Positions 54,643 to 62,544 of a stretch of 64,000 nucleotides of DNA are shown here, one piece after another. Source of the DNA: PFJX01 sp964466195 (lineage in GTDB: Bacteria; Pseudomonadota; Gammaproteobacteria; Burkholderiales; Thiobacillaceae). The notes below the pieces were generated by a model. That model did not search any database. It was given only the letters and a program-made list of their open reading frames with translations, and had not been told where the DNA came from. How positions within the stretch are numbered: position 1 is the stretch's first letter; each line of letters begins with the position of its first letter. Made by a program: the position numbers and the translations under genes. The DNA lies in the NCBI GenBank assembly GCA_964466195.1, contig CAYXMQ010000004.1, positions 1-64,000 of the forward strand, in the 5' to 3' direction.

Positions 54643-55586
54643 CGGCATTCCTCTACTAAAGCTTGCACCGCAGCGGCTTCACGAGCGGGTTCGAACAAAA
54701 GCGCACGCGCAGCGCATTGCTCAGCCAGCAGGCGATAAAAAGTCGCATCGGTTTCCGCGCGCGACATCAATTCGGCCAAAGCGGCGGCGTCGCCCGCCGG
54801 AAAGTAGCCGGCATAGTCGGCGCCCAACATGCCGATATTGCCGGCAATGCGCGAGGCCAAGACCGGCGTGCCGGCCATGACCGCCTCGCAGATCACATTG
54901 GCGCCGCCTTCCATATGCGAACTCAGCACCAGCAGATGGCTGCGCGCAATCCGGCGTCGAGTCTCGCCGTGCGTCAGCGGTCCCAACCAATGCCAACGCG
55001 GAATAGCGGCCGCCAGCGCCCGCGCCTGCTCCGCCATGCCGGGCTGCAGCGCCCCGCCGACATGCCGGATGCGAACCCGGCTCGCCGCCGGCAACAAGGC
55101 GGCAGCCCGGGCGGCGCGAAACGGGTCTTTCTCATCACGCAGATGCGCCACCACGCAGACATCGAAATGGCGGCTCGGCCGCCTTGCCGGGGCGAGCCGG
55201 GGCGAGGACTGATAAACCACGCGCGCTTTCAGCCTTAAAGCCGGCGGCAACGCCAACGGCCCCTGCTCCTGCAGCGTCACGATCAAATGCGCCAGGCGCA
55301 AAGATTCCTGCGCGGCGGCATCGCTGAGGATGTCGCGGTAGATATCCGTACCGGTCAGCACCAGGACCAGCGGCCGCTCCGGCTGCAACGCCGCAAAGCG
55401 CACGATCGACGCATGGCTGCGCCGGGCGTGCAGCGCGATCATCAAATCGGCAGGCCGTGCCTCCCACTCCGATGCCATCGCCACAGAATGTCCGGCGCGC
55501 CCGAGAAAGCGATGCCAGCGCACGGCGGTATGGGCATTGCCGTTGCGCGCGGCGGGCAAATACGGAGTAATCAAAGAAATTCGCAT
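54633..55586 (-). CDS. SenB-like glycosyltransferase (TIGR04348 family)
   Basis: 317 residues from MRISLITPYLPAARNGNAHT. GT-B fold: N-terminal nucleotide-sugar half with TAVRWHRFLGRAGH, ADLMIALHARRSHASI and LVLTGTDIYRDI, and C-terminal half with VVAHLRDEKDPFRAARAA, WLGPLTHGETRR and SSHMEGGANVICEAVMAG. This pattern, especially HARRSHASI, TGTDIYRD and HLRDEKDP, matches what I know of SenB, the selenosugar synthase of selenoneine biosynthesis, which joins selenophosphate to a UDP-sugar. The partners senA and senC (selD-like) are not in the window. Runs 10 bases into rlmH, so it is co-transcribed with it. Identification from memory of the family; substrate unproven. Confidence 0.78.
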   Translation of the reverse strand: MRISLITPYLPAARNGNAHTAVRWHRFLGRAGHSVAMASEWEARPADLMIALHARRSHASIVRFAALQPERPLVLVLTGTDIYRDILSDAAAQESLRLAHLIVTLQEQGPLALPPALRLKARVVYQSSPRLAPARRPSRHFDVCVVAHLRDEKDPFRAARAAALLPAASRVRIRHVGGALQPGMAEQARALAAAIPRWHWLGPLTHGETRRRIARSHLLVLSSHMEGGANVICEAVMAGTPVLASRIAGNIGMLGADYAGYFPAGDAAALAELMSRAETDATFYRLLAEQCAARALLFEPAREAAAVQALVEECRCV

Positions 55587-55635
55587 GGCGCGACTATATA
55601 GCGCCAAGAAATTTCATGTTTTCGAGTTCACCCTC

Positions 55636-55664
55636 TTTACAAGCTGAAAGTCGATCCTTAGAAT
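55636..55664 (+). promoter_or_regulatory. Promoter of the tRNA-Ala/tRNA-Glu unit
   Basis: TTTACA (55636-55641), 17 bases, TAGAAT (55659-55664), then a GC-rich discriminator GCGCGG as in stringently controlled stable-RNA promoters. Transcription would start about eight bases before the tRNA-Ala 5' end. Confidence 0.8.
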
Positions 55665-55679
55665 GCGCGGCTCTCGTGT

Positions 55680-55755
<76 letters not shown>

Positions 55756-55767
55756 CCGATCGAGAAA

Positions 55768-55783
55768 GCCCGGTTCGCCGGGC
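55768..55783 (+). other. Spacer hairpin between the two tRNAs
   Basis: GCCCGG-TTCG-CCGGGC, a six-pair stem with a stable TTCG loop in the 42-base spacer; probably a processing or stability element of the primary transcript. Confidence 0.5.
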
Positions 55784-55797
55784 CTTCGGCCTCATAA

Positions 55798-55873
55798 GTC
55801 CCTATCGTCTAGAGGCCTAGGACATCGCCCTTTCACGGCGGTAACCGGGGTTCGAATCCCCGTGGGGACGCCA
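55798..55873 (+). tRNA. tRNA-Glu (anticodon TTC)
   Basis: 76 bases with encoded CCA. Acceptor GTCCCTA/TGGGGAC region, anticodon arm CCGCC-type stem (CGCCCTTTCACGGCG) with loop containing TTC, and T arm CCGGGGTTCGAATCCCCG. Cotranscribed with tRNA-Ala. Confidence 0.97.
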
Positions 55874-55881
55874 GTAAAATC

Positions 55882-55907
55882 AACGGCCTACAGCGATGTA
55901 GGCCGTT
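55882..55907 (+). terminator. Rho-independent terminator after tRNA-Glu
   Basis: Eleven-pair hairpin AACGGCCTACA-GCGA-TGTAGGCCGTT followed by TGTCTTTG. Nine bases after the tRNA CCA. Its AACGGCCT/AGGCCGTT core is shared with the terminator at 31555. Confidence 0.85.
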
Positions 55908-55927
55908 TGTCTTTGTGCCTTGACTAG

Positions 55928-56299
55928 AGCAAGGCCGGGCGCCTGGCCTTTGCCTTGGTGCGCATGGATCTGGTGAGTCTCGATGAACTGGGCTATCTGC
56001 CCTTCAGTCAAACCGGCGGCGCCTTGCTGTTCGACCTGCTGTCGGAGCTCTACGCGCACACCAGCGTGATGATCACGACCAACCTGACCTTCTCCGAATG
56101 GGCCCGCGTGTTTGGCGACGCGAAGATGACGACGGCATTGCTGGACCGCCTGGCCCATCACTGCCACATCGTGGAAACGGGGAACGAGTCCTATCGCTTC
56201 CGCCACAGCAGTGCCACGGCAAAAGCACGCATCAAGGCGCGCGAGGAGAACAAGAAGGGAACGGTGCCAGCGTCTTCAGACGAGGATGAGCCGTTCTGA
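55928..56299 (+). pseudogene. istB: IS21-family istB remnant (3' part)
   Basis: An open stretch of about 120 codons matches the C-terminal half of the IstB ATPase helper of IS21-type elements: VSLDELGYLPFSQTGGALLF (Walker B region), TSVMITTNLTFSEWARVFGDAKMT and LLDRLAHHCHIVETGNESYRF. Full IstB is about 250 residues; the Walker A half and all of istA are missing. An in-frame TAG at 55925 marks the upstream limit, about 20 bases past the tRNA terminator. Non-functional on its own. Confidence 0.85.
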
Positions 56300-56674
56300 A
56301 TCCGTTGCCGGGGGCTGAACACCTTTCCTTCGTTTAGACTTATCCACAACCGCGCATGCAAATGGATGGCCTCAGACCCTGGTCAAAACTCAACGTGCAC
56401 AGGTGGTCACTTTTAATCGCGCGCCGACAGGGAGCCGCCACCGGTAGGTTTGCCCGCAGCACAATAGCCGCGGCTGCAGGTATCTGCGCAAGCGGGATCA
56501 AAAGGCCGAAGAACACCCCGCCCCCCCAGTGCGACGCTGCGCCGCGACCCGTGCCCTAGTTTCGGATGGCCTAGCCAGGGCGCAAGCCAGGTCAGCCTAG
56601 GGTTGGCAGCGAGTTAATTCGTGTCGGGATCAGCCGCCGCAAGCGGTCCCGCCGATTCAAATAGGCCGCGGAGA
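56300..56674. other. Non-coding tail of the IS21 remnant and spacer
   Basis: 375 bases without a supported gene. The part to about 56430 (GGTCAAAACTC, then GGTGGTCACTTTTAAT and CGCGCGCCGACA) looks like the right end of an IS21-type element. Beyond it to the mrp operon stop nothing was recognised. No terminator for the leftward antiporter operon was found. Confidence 0.45.
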
Positions 56675-58198
56675 TCATGGCTGAGGCGAGACGATGGGTT
56701 GCCGGTATTCGAGCTCGGCGATGAGTTTGGCCCAGGATAGCGGGCTGATCTGGGCGTTCGGGTGGATTCCCGCCGCCATGGTCGCGGATGCCGTGACCAG
56801 CGGGGGAATCAGCAGCAGCAGCGCGGTTTCGCGCCACGGCCGTCTGGGGATATGCTCCGCCGGCCAGGTCGCGGGCGCCCGCCGGAACCAGGCCCGCCAG
56901 AGGATGGGCAGGAAATAGGCGGCGTTCAGCAGGCTGGACGTCCACAGCACCCAGATCGCCCATTCCATGCCGGCCGCCATCGCGCCATCGGACAGCCAGG
57001 CCTTGCTGATCGCGCCGGCCGTCAACGGCGCCCCCATCATGCCCAGCGCGCCGATTGAAAACGCCAGCGTCGTCAACGGCATGCGGCGGCCGGCCCCGTC
57101 CATCTCGCTGACCTTGTGGATGCCGAGCGTCTCTGCGTAATTGCCGGCGCAGAAGAACAGGGTGATCTTCATGATGCCCTGATGCACCAGATGCACCAGG
57201 CCGCCGATGGTGCCGAGGGGACCGAACAGGGCGACGCCGAGCGCGATGTAGGACACCTGGCTCACCGTGGAATAGGCCAGCCGTTTCTTCAGGTCATCCT
57301 GGAACAGCGCACGCACGCTGCCCCAGACGATGGTGACGGCCGCGAAGATGGCCAGCGGCAGAAGCAGGTTCAGCGACTGGGCGAACTCGACGCCGTAGAT
57401 TTCGTAGACGATGCGCACGATGCCGAAGGCCCCGGCCTTGACCACGGCGACGGCGTGCAGCAGGGCCGAGACCGGCGCCGGGGCGACCATCGCCTGCGGC
57501 AGCCAGCCGTGCAGCGGCACCAGGGCCGCCTTGACGCCAAGGCCGGCGATCAGCAGCAGGAAGATGATCTTCAGCTGCCCCGCGTATTCCGCGCCGAGGG
57601 CCGAGGCGATGCCGGCATGGGCGAACTCGGTGTGGCCCAGCAGGTGATGCAGCCAGACGATGCCCGTCAGAAGGGCGGTACCGCCGATCAGGGTGTAGGC
57701 CAGGTAGACGGTGCCCCCCCTCATCGCCTGGTCGGTGCCGCGATGCACCACCAGCGGGAAGGTCGACAAAGTCAACAGTTCGTAGAAGACGAAGAAGGTG
57801 AACAGGTTCGCCGCCATGGCGATGCCCATGGTGGCCGTGACGCACAGGCTGAAGAAGCCGAAGAAGCGGCTGCGGTGGGGTGCGCCTTCGAGATAACCGA
57901 TCGCATAGAGCGTCGTGAACAACCAAAGGATGGATGAGAGGGCGATAAAAAGCAGCCCCAGCGCGTCGGCCTTGAAGGCCAGGTCGAGGCCGGGCATGAC
58001 CTCGAAACGCACGCCGTAGGACTCCCCCGCCTGCACCCCCGCCAGCAGCAGGAACACCAGTGCCAGCTTGGCCACCGCGCCGGACACGTTGAGGGTAGTG
58101 CGCAGACCGATCCAGCTCTCCGGCAGGGCGAAGATCACCAGTCCGGGCAGCAGGGACGAGAACAGGACCGCCAGCGGCAGCCATTCGTTGGCCGTCAT
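56675..58198 (-). CDS. Second MrpD/NuoL-like proton-channel subunit
   Basis: 507 residues from MTANEWLPLAVLFSS, about 14 membrane helices. Proton-conducting antiporter fold (ND2/4/5 family): NLFTFFVFYELLTLSTFPLV with the key membrane Glu, GVKAALVPLHGWLPQAMVAPAPVSALLHAVAVVKAG with the key Lys, and LAYSTVSQVSYIALG. Last gene of the Mrp operon; its ATG overlaps the upstream MrpD-like stop by four bases. It has no MrpA-type C-terminal extension. Either a paralogous MrpD or the replacement for the N-terminal half of MrpA. Confidence 0.88.
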   Translation of the reverse strand: MTANEWLPLAVLFSSLLPGLVIFALPESWIGLRTTLNVSGAVAKLALVFLLLAGVQAGESYGVRFEVMPGLDLAFKADALGLLFIALSSILWLFTTLYAIGYLEGAPHRSRFFGFFSLCVTATMGIAMAANLFTFFVFYELLTLSTFPLVVHRGTDQAMRGGTVYLAYTLIGGTALLTGIVWLHHLLGHTEFAHAGIASALGAEYAGQLKIIFLLLIAGLGVKAALVPLHGWLPQAMVAPAPVSALLHAVAVVKAGAFGIVRIVYEIYGVEFAQSLNLLLPLAIFAAVTIVWGSVRALFQDDLKKRLAYSTVSQVSYIALGVALFGPLGTIGGLVHLVHQGIMKITLFFCAGNYAETLGIHKVSEMDGAGRRMPLTTLAFSIGALGMMGAPLTAGAISKAWLSDGAMAAGMEWAIWVLWTSSLLNAAYFLPILWRAWFRRAPATWPAEHIPRRPWRETALLLLIPPLVTASATMAAGIHPNAQISPLSWAKLIAELEYRQPIVSPQP

Positions 58199-59631
58199 GG
58201 TGCGCCTCCGATCAGCTGCATCAATTCCGTGCCGCGCAGGCCGAGCAGCACGCTCGCCGCGGCGAGCGCGAAGGCGCTCCATTCGAGGGACCGCGGCACG
58301 GCGGCCAGCGTGCCGCCAGCCGGGGCGAGCAGGAAGGCCTGGCGCAGGACGCGGAAGACATACACCGCCGCCAGCAGTCCGCCCGCCAGCGTCACCACGG
58401 CGATAAGCCAGTACCCTTGCGCCAGCGCCGCATCGATGAGCAGCCACTTGGCCAGGAAGCCGGCCGACGGCGGCAGGCCCATCAGGGTCATGCCGGCCAA
58501 GCCGAAGGCGAACATCGTCACCGGCATCCGTTCCACGGCGCCCGCCAGCCCGGCCACCGTATCGTGCCCGCTCGCCTTGATGATCACGCCGGCGGCGACG
58601 AACATACCGGCCTTGGCCAGGCCGTGGGCGAAGACCTGCATCACGCCGGCCTGGAGGGCCCCGGCGCCCGCCAGCAGAGGGAAGATCAGGAACAGATAGC
58701 CGAGCTGGGCGACGGTGGAATAGGCGATCAGCCGCTTGAGCTTGACGGCGCGGATCGCCTGCCAGGAACCCCAGAAGATGGCGGCCGCGCCGAGCGCCGC
58801 CGCCAGCCAGGCGAAGGCCGGCAGCAGCGCCTGCAGCGGGCCCAGCCACAGGCGCAGGATCAGGTAGAACGAGGCCTTCACCACCAGCGCCGAGAGCAGC
58901 GCCGACACCGGCGCCGGCGCGCCGCCGTGGGCGGGCGGCAGCCAGGTGTGGAAGGGAAACAGCGCGGTCTTGAGCATCAGGCCGAGCAGCATCAGCCCCG
59001 CGGCGATCCAGGCCAGGCGCGGCGCATCGGCGGTGATCAGGGGCATGAGGGAGGCGATGGACACCGTGCCATAGACACCGTAGAGCAGCGCGACGCCGAG
59101 CAGGTAGGCGCCCGAGCCGAGCAGGGCGGCGAACAGGTAGCGCAAGGCGGCGGCCAGTTGCGCCGCCTGGCCGCCGGCCGCGACCAGGGCGACGGCGGCC
59201 AGGCCGACCAGTTCCAGCGTGACGTAGAGGTTGAACAGGTCGGCGGCCAGGAACAGGGCGTTGAGGCCGGCGATCAGAAAGCCCGTCAGCGGCCAGAAGT
59301 AGCGGCCGGCGACATCACCGGGCTTGTAATAGGCCCGCGCGTAGACGGCCAGGGGCAGCGCCACCGCCGACACCAGCAGCAGCATGGCGGCGGACAGGCC
59401 GTCGGCGGCGAGGTCGATGCCCAGCGGCGCGCCCCACCCGCCCGCGGCGTGGATCGCCGTCCCGCCAGCGCCGACTTTTCGCGCCAGGTCGAAGGCCAGC
59501 CCGCCCTGCGCCGCCAGCCCGGCGATCGCCAGCCACGCGCCGCGTCCCGGACCGAGCGCGAAGGCCAGCGTCGCCCAGGCCAGCGGCAGCAGGATCAGCC
59601 AGACCAAAGGATCAAATGCGGGCTCAGCCAT
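58195..59631 (-). CDS. MrpD-like antiporter subunit
   Basis: 478 residues from MAEPAFDPLVWLILLPLAWA; this ATG has GGAGG six bases upstream, whereas the in-frame ATG at 59637 abuts that site. Fourteen-helix proton-channel subunit: FNLYVTLELVGLAAVALV (channel Glu), LKTALFPFHTWLPPAHGGAPAPVSALLSALVVKAS (Lys and discontinuous helix), LIAYSTVAQLGYLFL. Follows the MrpC gene with an eight-base overlap. Confidence 0.9.
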   Translation of the reverse strand: MAEPAFDPLVWLILLPLAWATLAFALGPGRGAWLAIAGLAAQGGLAFDLARKVGAGGTAIHAAGGWGAPLGIDLAADGLSAAMLLLVSAVALPLAVYARAYYKPGDVAGRYFWPLTGFLIAGLNALFLAADLFNLYVTLELVGLAAVALVAAGGQAAQLAAALRYLFAALLGSGAYLLGVALLYGVYGTVSIASLMPLITADAPRLAWIAAGLMLLGLMLKTALFPFHTWLPPAHGGAPAPVSALLSALVVKASFYLILRLWLGPLQALLPAFAWLAAALGAAAIFWGSWQAIRAVKLKRLIAYSTVAQLGYLFLIFPLLAGAGALQAGVMQVFAHGLAKAGMFVAAGVIIKASGHDTVAGLAGAVERMPVTMFAFGLAGMTLMGLPPSAGFLAKWLLIDAALAQGYWLIAVVTLAGGLLAAVYVFRVLRQAFLLAPAGGTLAAVPRSLEWSAFALAAASVLLGLRGTELMQLIGGAP

Positions 59632-59929
59632 CGCCATCCTCCGGCAGTTCCAGCCGGCCGGTCAGGGCATGGAGCCGCCGCGCCAAGGCCAGCGCCAGCG
59701 CGGTGGCGGCGACGGCGACGACGATGCCGGTGAGCACCATGGCCTGCGGCACCGGGTCGGGCGCGTCGTTGCGCTGGGCCAGGCCGACCAGCACGAGGAA
59801 GGCGCCGCTGCCCATCAGGTTGAAGGCGAGAATGCGCCGCAGCAGGTGGGCGATCAGCACCACCCCTGCTGCGCCCAGCGCGAAGAGGACGATCCCGACC
59901 AGCGCGAACAGCAGGCCGCCGGTGATCAT
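59624..59929 (-). CDS. mrpC: MrpC/NuoK-like antiporter subunit
   Basis: 101 residues, three membrane helices, the standard MrpC (MnhC, NuoK-like) size. IAHLLRRILAFNLMGSGAFLVLVGLAQR and DPVPQAMVLTGIVVAVAATALALALARRL contain the PxPQAMVLTGIVV signature. Overlaps MrpB by four bases and MrpD by eight. Confidence 0.93.
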   Translation of the reverse strand: MITGGLLFALVGIVLFALGAAGVVLIAHLLRRILAFNLMGSGAFLVLVGLAQRNDAPDPVPQAMVLTGIVVAVAATALALALARRLHALTGRLELPEDGDG

Positions 59930-60576
59930 GTCCCGTCCTCGCGCGCCAGGCAGAGAAACAGGCCGGCGAGGATCAGCGCCAACGAGACCGTCAGGCCGCT
60001 CTCGATCAGCAGGATCAGCGCGCCGGCCGCCTCGGGCGGATAGCCGAGCAGCGTGCCGCGTGCCGCCAGCACGGCCGCCACCGCCAGGAACACCGCGAAG
60101 CCGGCGACGAGGCCGAGGCGCAGGCCGGGTCCGGGCAGGCCCCAGCCGCGCAGCAATCCGGCCAGATGCAGCAGCACCGCCGCCGCAGCGAGCACCGCAC
60201 CGGCCTGGAAAGCGCCGCCGGGCCGGAAGGCCCCGGCCCAGAGCAGATAGACGGCGACGAGCACGGCGAGCGGCGCGGCCAGGCGCGCCGGGGCCTGCAC
60301 CACCGGGTGGGCCGGCCGCGGCGGCGCAGCGTCCGGCGCGCCGGCGACGGCGAGTATCGCCAGCAGCGCCAGCAGCAGCACCGCGATCTCCAGCAAGGTG
60401 TCGTAACCACGGTAGTTGAGCAGCACCGCGGTGACCGGATGGCTCACCCCGCTCTGCGCCAGATGCGCGGCGACCGGCCCGCGCAGGTCGATGGCGGCGG
60501 GGTCGAGGCCCAGCATCGCCGCCGCCGTGACGGCGGCGAACGCCAGGGCGAGCGCGATCACGGCGAGGCGCTTCAT
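59926..60576 (-). CDS. MrpB-like antiporter subunit with an N-terminal MbhE-type part
   Basis: 216 residues from MKRLAVIALALAFAAV. The first 95 residues (SGVSHPVTAVLLNYRGYDTLLE) resemble the short MbhE or MrpA C-terminal piece that normally precedes MrpB; the rest is MrpB/MbhF-like with the AGAFRPGGAFQAGAVLAAA motif and four helices. So two units usually separate in Mbh-type operons appear fused. Overlaps the DUF4040 gene by four bases and MrpC by four. Confidence 0.82.
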   Translation of the reverse strand: MKRLAVIALALAFAAVTAAAMLGLDPAAIDLRGPVAAHLAQSGVSHPVTAVLLNYRGYDTLLEIAVLLLALLAILAVAGAPDAAPPRPAHPVVQAPARLAAPLAVLVAVYLLWAGAFRPGGAFQAGAVLAAAAVLLHLAGLLRGWGLPGPGLRLGLVAGFAVFLAVAAVLAARGTLLGYPPEAAGALILLIESGLTVSLALILAGLFLCLAREDGT

Positions 60577-60827
60577 CGCCGTTCTCCGCGCCCGCGCAGC
60601 GCCCCCAGCGCGTCGAGCAGCAGCGCGCCGGTGAGGCCGGCGCCGATGGCCGCCTCGGCGATGCCGATGTCGGCCGCCGACAGGCGCGCCCAGGCCAGCG
60701 CCATCAGCAGTCCGAAGGCGATGAACAGCACGATCGCCCGGTCGAGGCGTTGCGCCGCCAGCGTGCCCCAGGCGCTCCACAACAGCGCGCCGGCGAGCAG
60801 CAGATCGATGGCGAGGGCGAGCGTCAT
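60573..60827 (-). CDS. DUF4040 / MbhD-like antiporter subunit
   Basis: 84 residues, three helices: TLALAIDLLLAGALLWSAW, then FGLLMALAWARLSAADIGIAEAAIGAG, the DUF4040 signature AxDIGIAEAAIG. In canonical Mrp this segment is the C-terminal part of the big MrpA; here it is a separate small gene, as in membrane-bound hydrogenases (MbhD). Overlaps neighbours by four bases each side. Confidence 0.88.
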   Translation of the reverse strand: MTLALAIDLLLAGALLWSAWGTLAAQRLDRAIVLFIAFGLLMALAWARLSAADIGIAEAAIGAGLTGALLLDALGALRGRGERR

Positions 60828-61132
60828 TGCCCGTCTCCGCGCCAGGGCGCCACGCCGTGGCCGTGCGCGCGGCGGGCGATGGCGAAGCCCACCGTGGCGC
60901 TGGCGGCCAGCACCAGCGGCCAGATCAGCAGCAGCTTGAGGGCGAGCGCCAGGCTGTCGGCCTGGAGGGCGAGGCCGGCCAGCACGCAGCCGAGGCCGAG
61001 GTTGTCGGCCTTGGCCAGCGCGTGCAGCCGGCTGTAGACGTCGGGAAAGCGCAGCAGGCCGACCGTGCCGGCGAAGAAGAACCCGGCGCCGGCGAGCAGC
61101 AGCAGTGCGCTGAGCGCGTCAATGACCGTCAT
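60824..61132 (-). CDS. mrpG: MrpG antiporter subunit
   Basis: 102 residues from MTVIDALSALLLLAGAGFFF, three helices, with GTVGLLRFPDVYSRLHALAKADNLG, the invariant LRFPDxYxRLHAxxKAxxxG motif of MrpG/MnhG. Its start lies 14 bases inside the end of MrpF and its stop overlaps DUF4040 by four bases. Confidence 0.95.
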   Translation of the reverse strand: MTVIDALSALLLLAGAGFFFAGTVGLLRFPDVYSRLHALAKADNLGLGCVLAGLALQADSLALALKLLLIWPLVLAASATVGFAIARRAHGHGVAPWRGDGQ

Positions 61133-61391
61133 CGGCTTCCTTTCCCCAGGCGCGCCGGGCGAAGGCGATGCCGCCGATGGCGGCCAGCAGGGCCAGCACC
61201 AGCGCCGCATCCAGCAAGGCGGTGCCGCCGCCGGACAGCGCGAGCAGGGCCAGGATGGCGGTCCCGCCGGTGCCGAACAGCAGCGCCACCAGCATGCGGT
61301 CGGCGGGCGTCGGCCCGCGCGCCGCGGCCACCAGCGCGACGACGAGATTCGCCAGCAAGAACAGGGCGACGACCTGCATCAGCGCGTTCAT
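61119..61391 (-). CDS. mrpF: MrpF antiporter subunit
   Basis: 90 residues from MNALMQVVALFLLANLVVAL, three helices. VAAARGPTPADRMLVALLFGTGG (GPTxADRxxA motif) and LLDAALVLALLAAIGGIAFAR match MrpF/MnhF. The C-terminus overlaps MrpG by 14 bases; the start overlaps the MrpE stop by four. Confidence 0.94.
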   Translation of the reverse strand: MNALMQVVALFLLANLVVALVAAARGPTPADRMLVALLFGTGGTAILALLALSGGGTALLDAALVLALLAAIGGIAFARRAWGKEADDGH

Positions 61392-61921
61392 GCGGCGCTC
61401 CCGTACACGCGCGCGATGACCGCCTCGAGAGCGCGCGTTTCGGCGACCACCGGCAGACGCTCGTCGAGCACGTGGAGACGCAGCTTTTCCTCCGCCAGAT
61501 CGACGCCGAGGGTGCCCGGCATCAATCCCAGGGTATTCACCAGCAGCACGCGCGCGCCGCCCGGCGGCAGGGTCACCGGCATTTCCAGCAACGCCGGCCG
61601 CAGGGCGGCGCGGCCGCGCAGCGCCATGCCGGCCACCTGGATGCCGCCGCGCAAGGAGTGCCAGACGAAGAAAGCCAGGAAGCGGAAGACGCCGGCCGGC
61701 GAAACCCGGCCGGAGCCCGGCGGCAGCACGAGCCAGCTCGTCCAGGTCGCCAGCGCCACCGCGACGGCGCCCAATGCCCAGCCGTCCGCGCGGCCCTCGG
61801 CCAGCACCCACCAGAGGGCGGCGAAACCCGCGACGCGCAGCGGGAGCGCTTCCAGGATCACGACACGCCCCCCGCGAACCTTGCGCATTTCATGCCGAGG
61901 CCACCCTGTCCTCACCGCCAT
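61388..61921 (-). CDS. mrpE: MrpE antiporter subunit
   Basis: Up to 177 residues. Two or three N-terminal helices (LPLRVAGFAALWWVLAEG, VAVALATWTSWLVLP) and a C-terminal cytoplasmic domain with HSLRGGIQVAGMALRGR, LLVNTLGLMPGTLGVDLAEEKLRLHVLD, the usual MrpE NTLTLTPGTLxVD-type motif (here NTLGLMPGTLGVD). The start is uncertain: ATG 61921, GTG 61915 (forming GTGA with the CBS gene's stop) and ATG 61888 are all possible and none has a good ribosome site. Confidence 0.9.
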   Translation of the reverse strand: MAVRTGWPRHEMRKVRGGRVVILEALPLRVAGFAALWWVLAEGRADGWALGAVAVALATWTSWLVLPPGSGRVSPAGVFRFLAFFVWHSLRGGIQVAGMALRGRAALRPALLEMPVTLPPGGARVLLVNTLGLMPGTLGVDLAEEKLRLHVLDERLPVVAETRALEAVIARVYGSAA

Positions 61922-62535
61922 AGGCTCAGGGGCGGATCGGTGACCACGGCGCGCAGGATGTCGCCGCGGGACACGAAGCCCATGATCCGCCCCGTCTCGC
62001 TGATCACCGGCACGCCATCCACGCCCTTGTCAAGCATCACGGCCGCGATGCGGCGGATGTCGGTGATCGGTGCGGCGGCGACCACCGGGGTGGTCATGAC
62101 ATCCCTGACCTGCCGCCGCCGGGCGGCGACGATCTGGCCATCCTCGACGTCGACCGCCGTCAGCAGGTCGCGCTCGCTGACCAGGCCGATCAGCGTCTGA
62201 TCCTCGTCCACCACCGGCGCCTGGCGGATCCGGTTGTCGCGCAGGACCCGCCAGGCGTCGGCCACGGCGCGCTCCGGCGACACGACGATGACCGAGCGGC
62301 TCATGATCTGATCGGCGTGATAGAGCGGGCCGCGTTCGATCTCGGCGGGCAGCATGCGCCGGTAGGCGCTCACGGCCTCTTCCCGCTGGTACGGGCTCGG
62401 GGCGGCGACGCCGAGCTCCTCGTCTTCCCCGGCGATGGCGCGGCCTGGACGGGAACGGGCCAGGCCGTTGACGCGATCCAGCCTTTCGAGGGGGCCGCTG
62501 AACACCCGACCCTGAATGCCTTGTACGTAGAACAT
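61912..62535 (-). CDS. Protein with two CBS domains
   Basis: 207 residues from MFYVQGIQGRVFSGPLERL. After a 70-residue N-terminal region two CBS domains follow (about 75-135, ADQIMSRSVIVVSPERAVADA with IRQAPVVDEDQTLIGLVSERDLL; about 142-200, VRDVMTTPVVAAAPITDIRRIA with GVPVISETGRIMGFVSRGDIL). CBS pairs sense adenine nucleotides or ionic strength and gate transporters. Being between a P-type ATPase and an Mrp antiporter, it may regulate one of them; that is inference. Confidence 0.88.
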   Translation of the reverse strand: MFYVQGIQGRVFSGPLERLDRVNGLARSRPGRAIAGEDEELGVAAPSPYQREEAVSAYRRMLPAEIERGPLYHADQIMSRSVIVVSPERAVADAWRVLRDNRIRQAPVVDEDQTLIGLVSERDLLTAVDVEDGQIVAARRRQVRDVMTTPVVAAAPITDIRRIAAVMLDKGVDGVPVISETGRIMGFVSRGDILRAVVTDPPLSLWR

Positions 62536-62544
62536 GATGCCCTC

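Noticed and set aside
55955..56299. Functional IstB
   Set aside because: Only the C-terminal half is present with no Walker A, no istA and an in-frame stop upstream, so it is a remnant.
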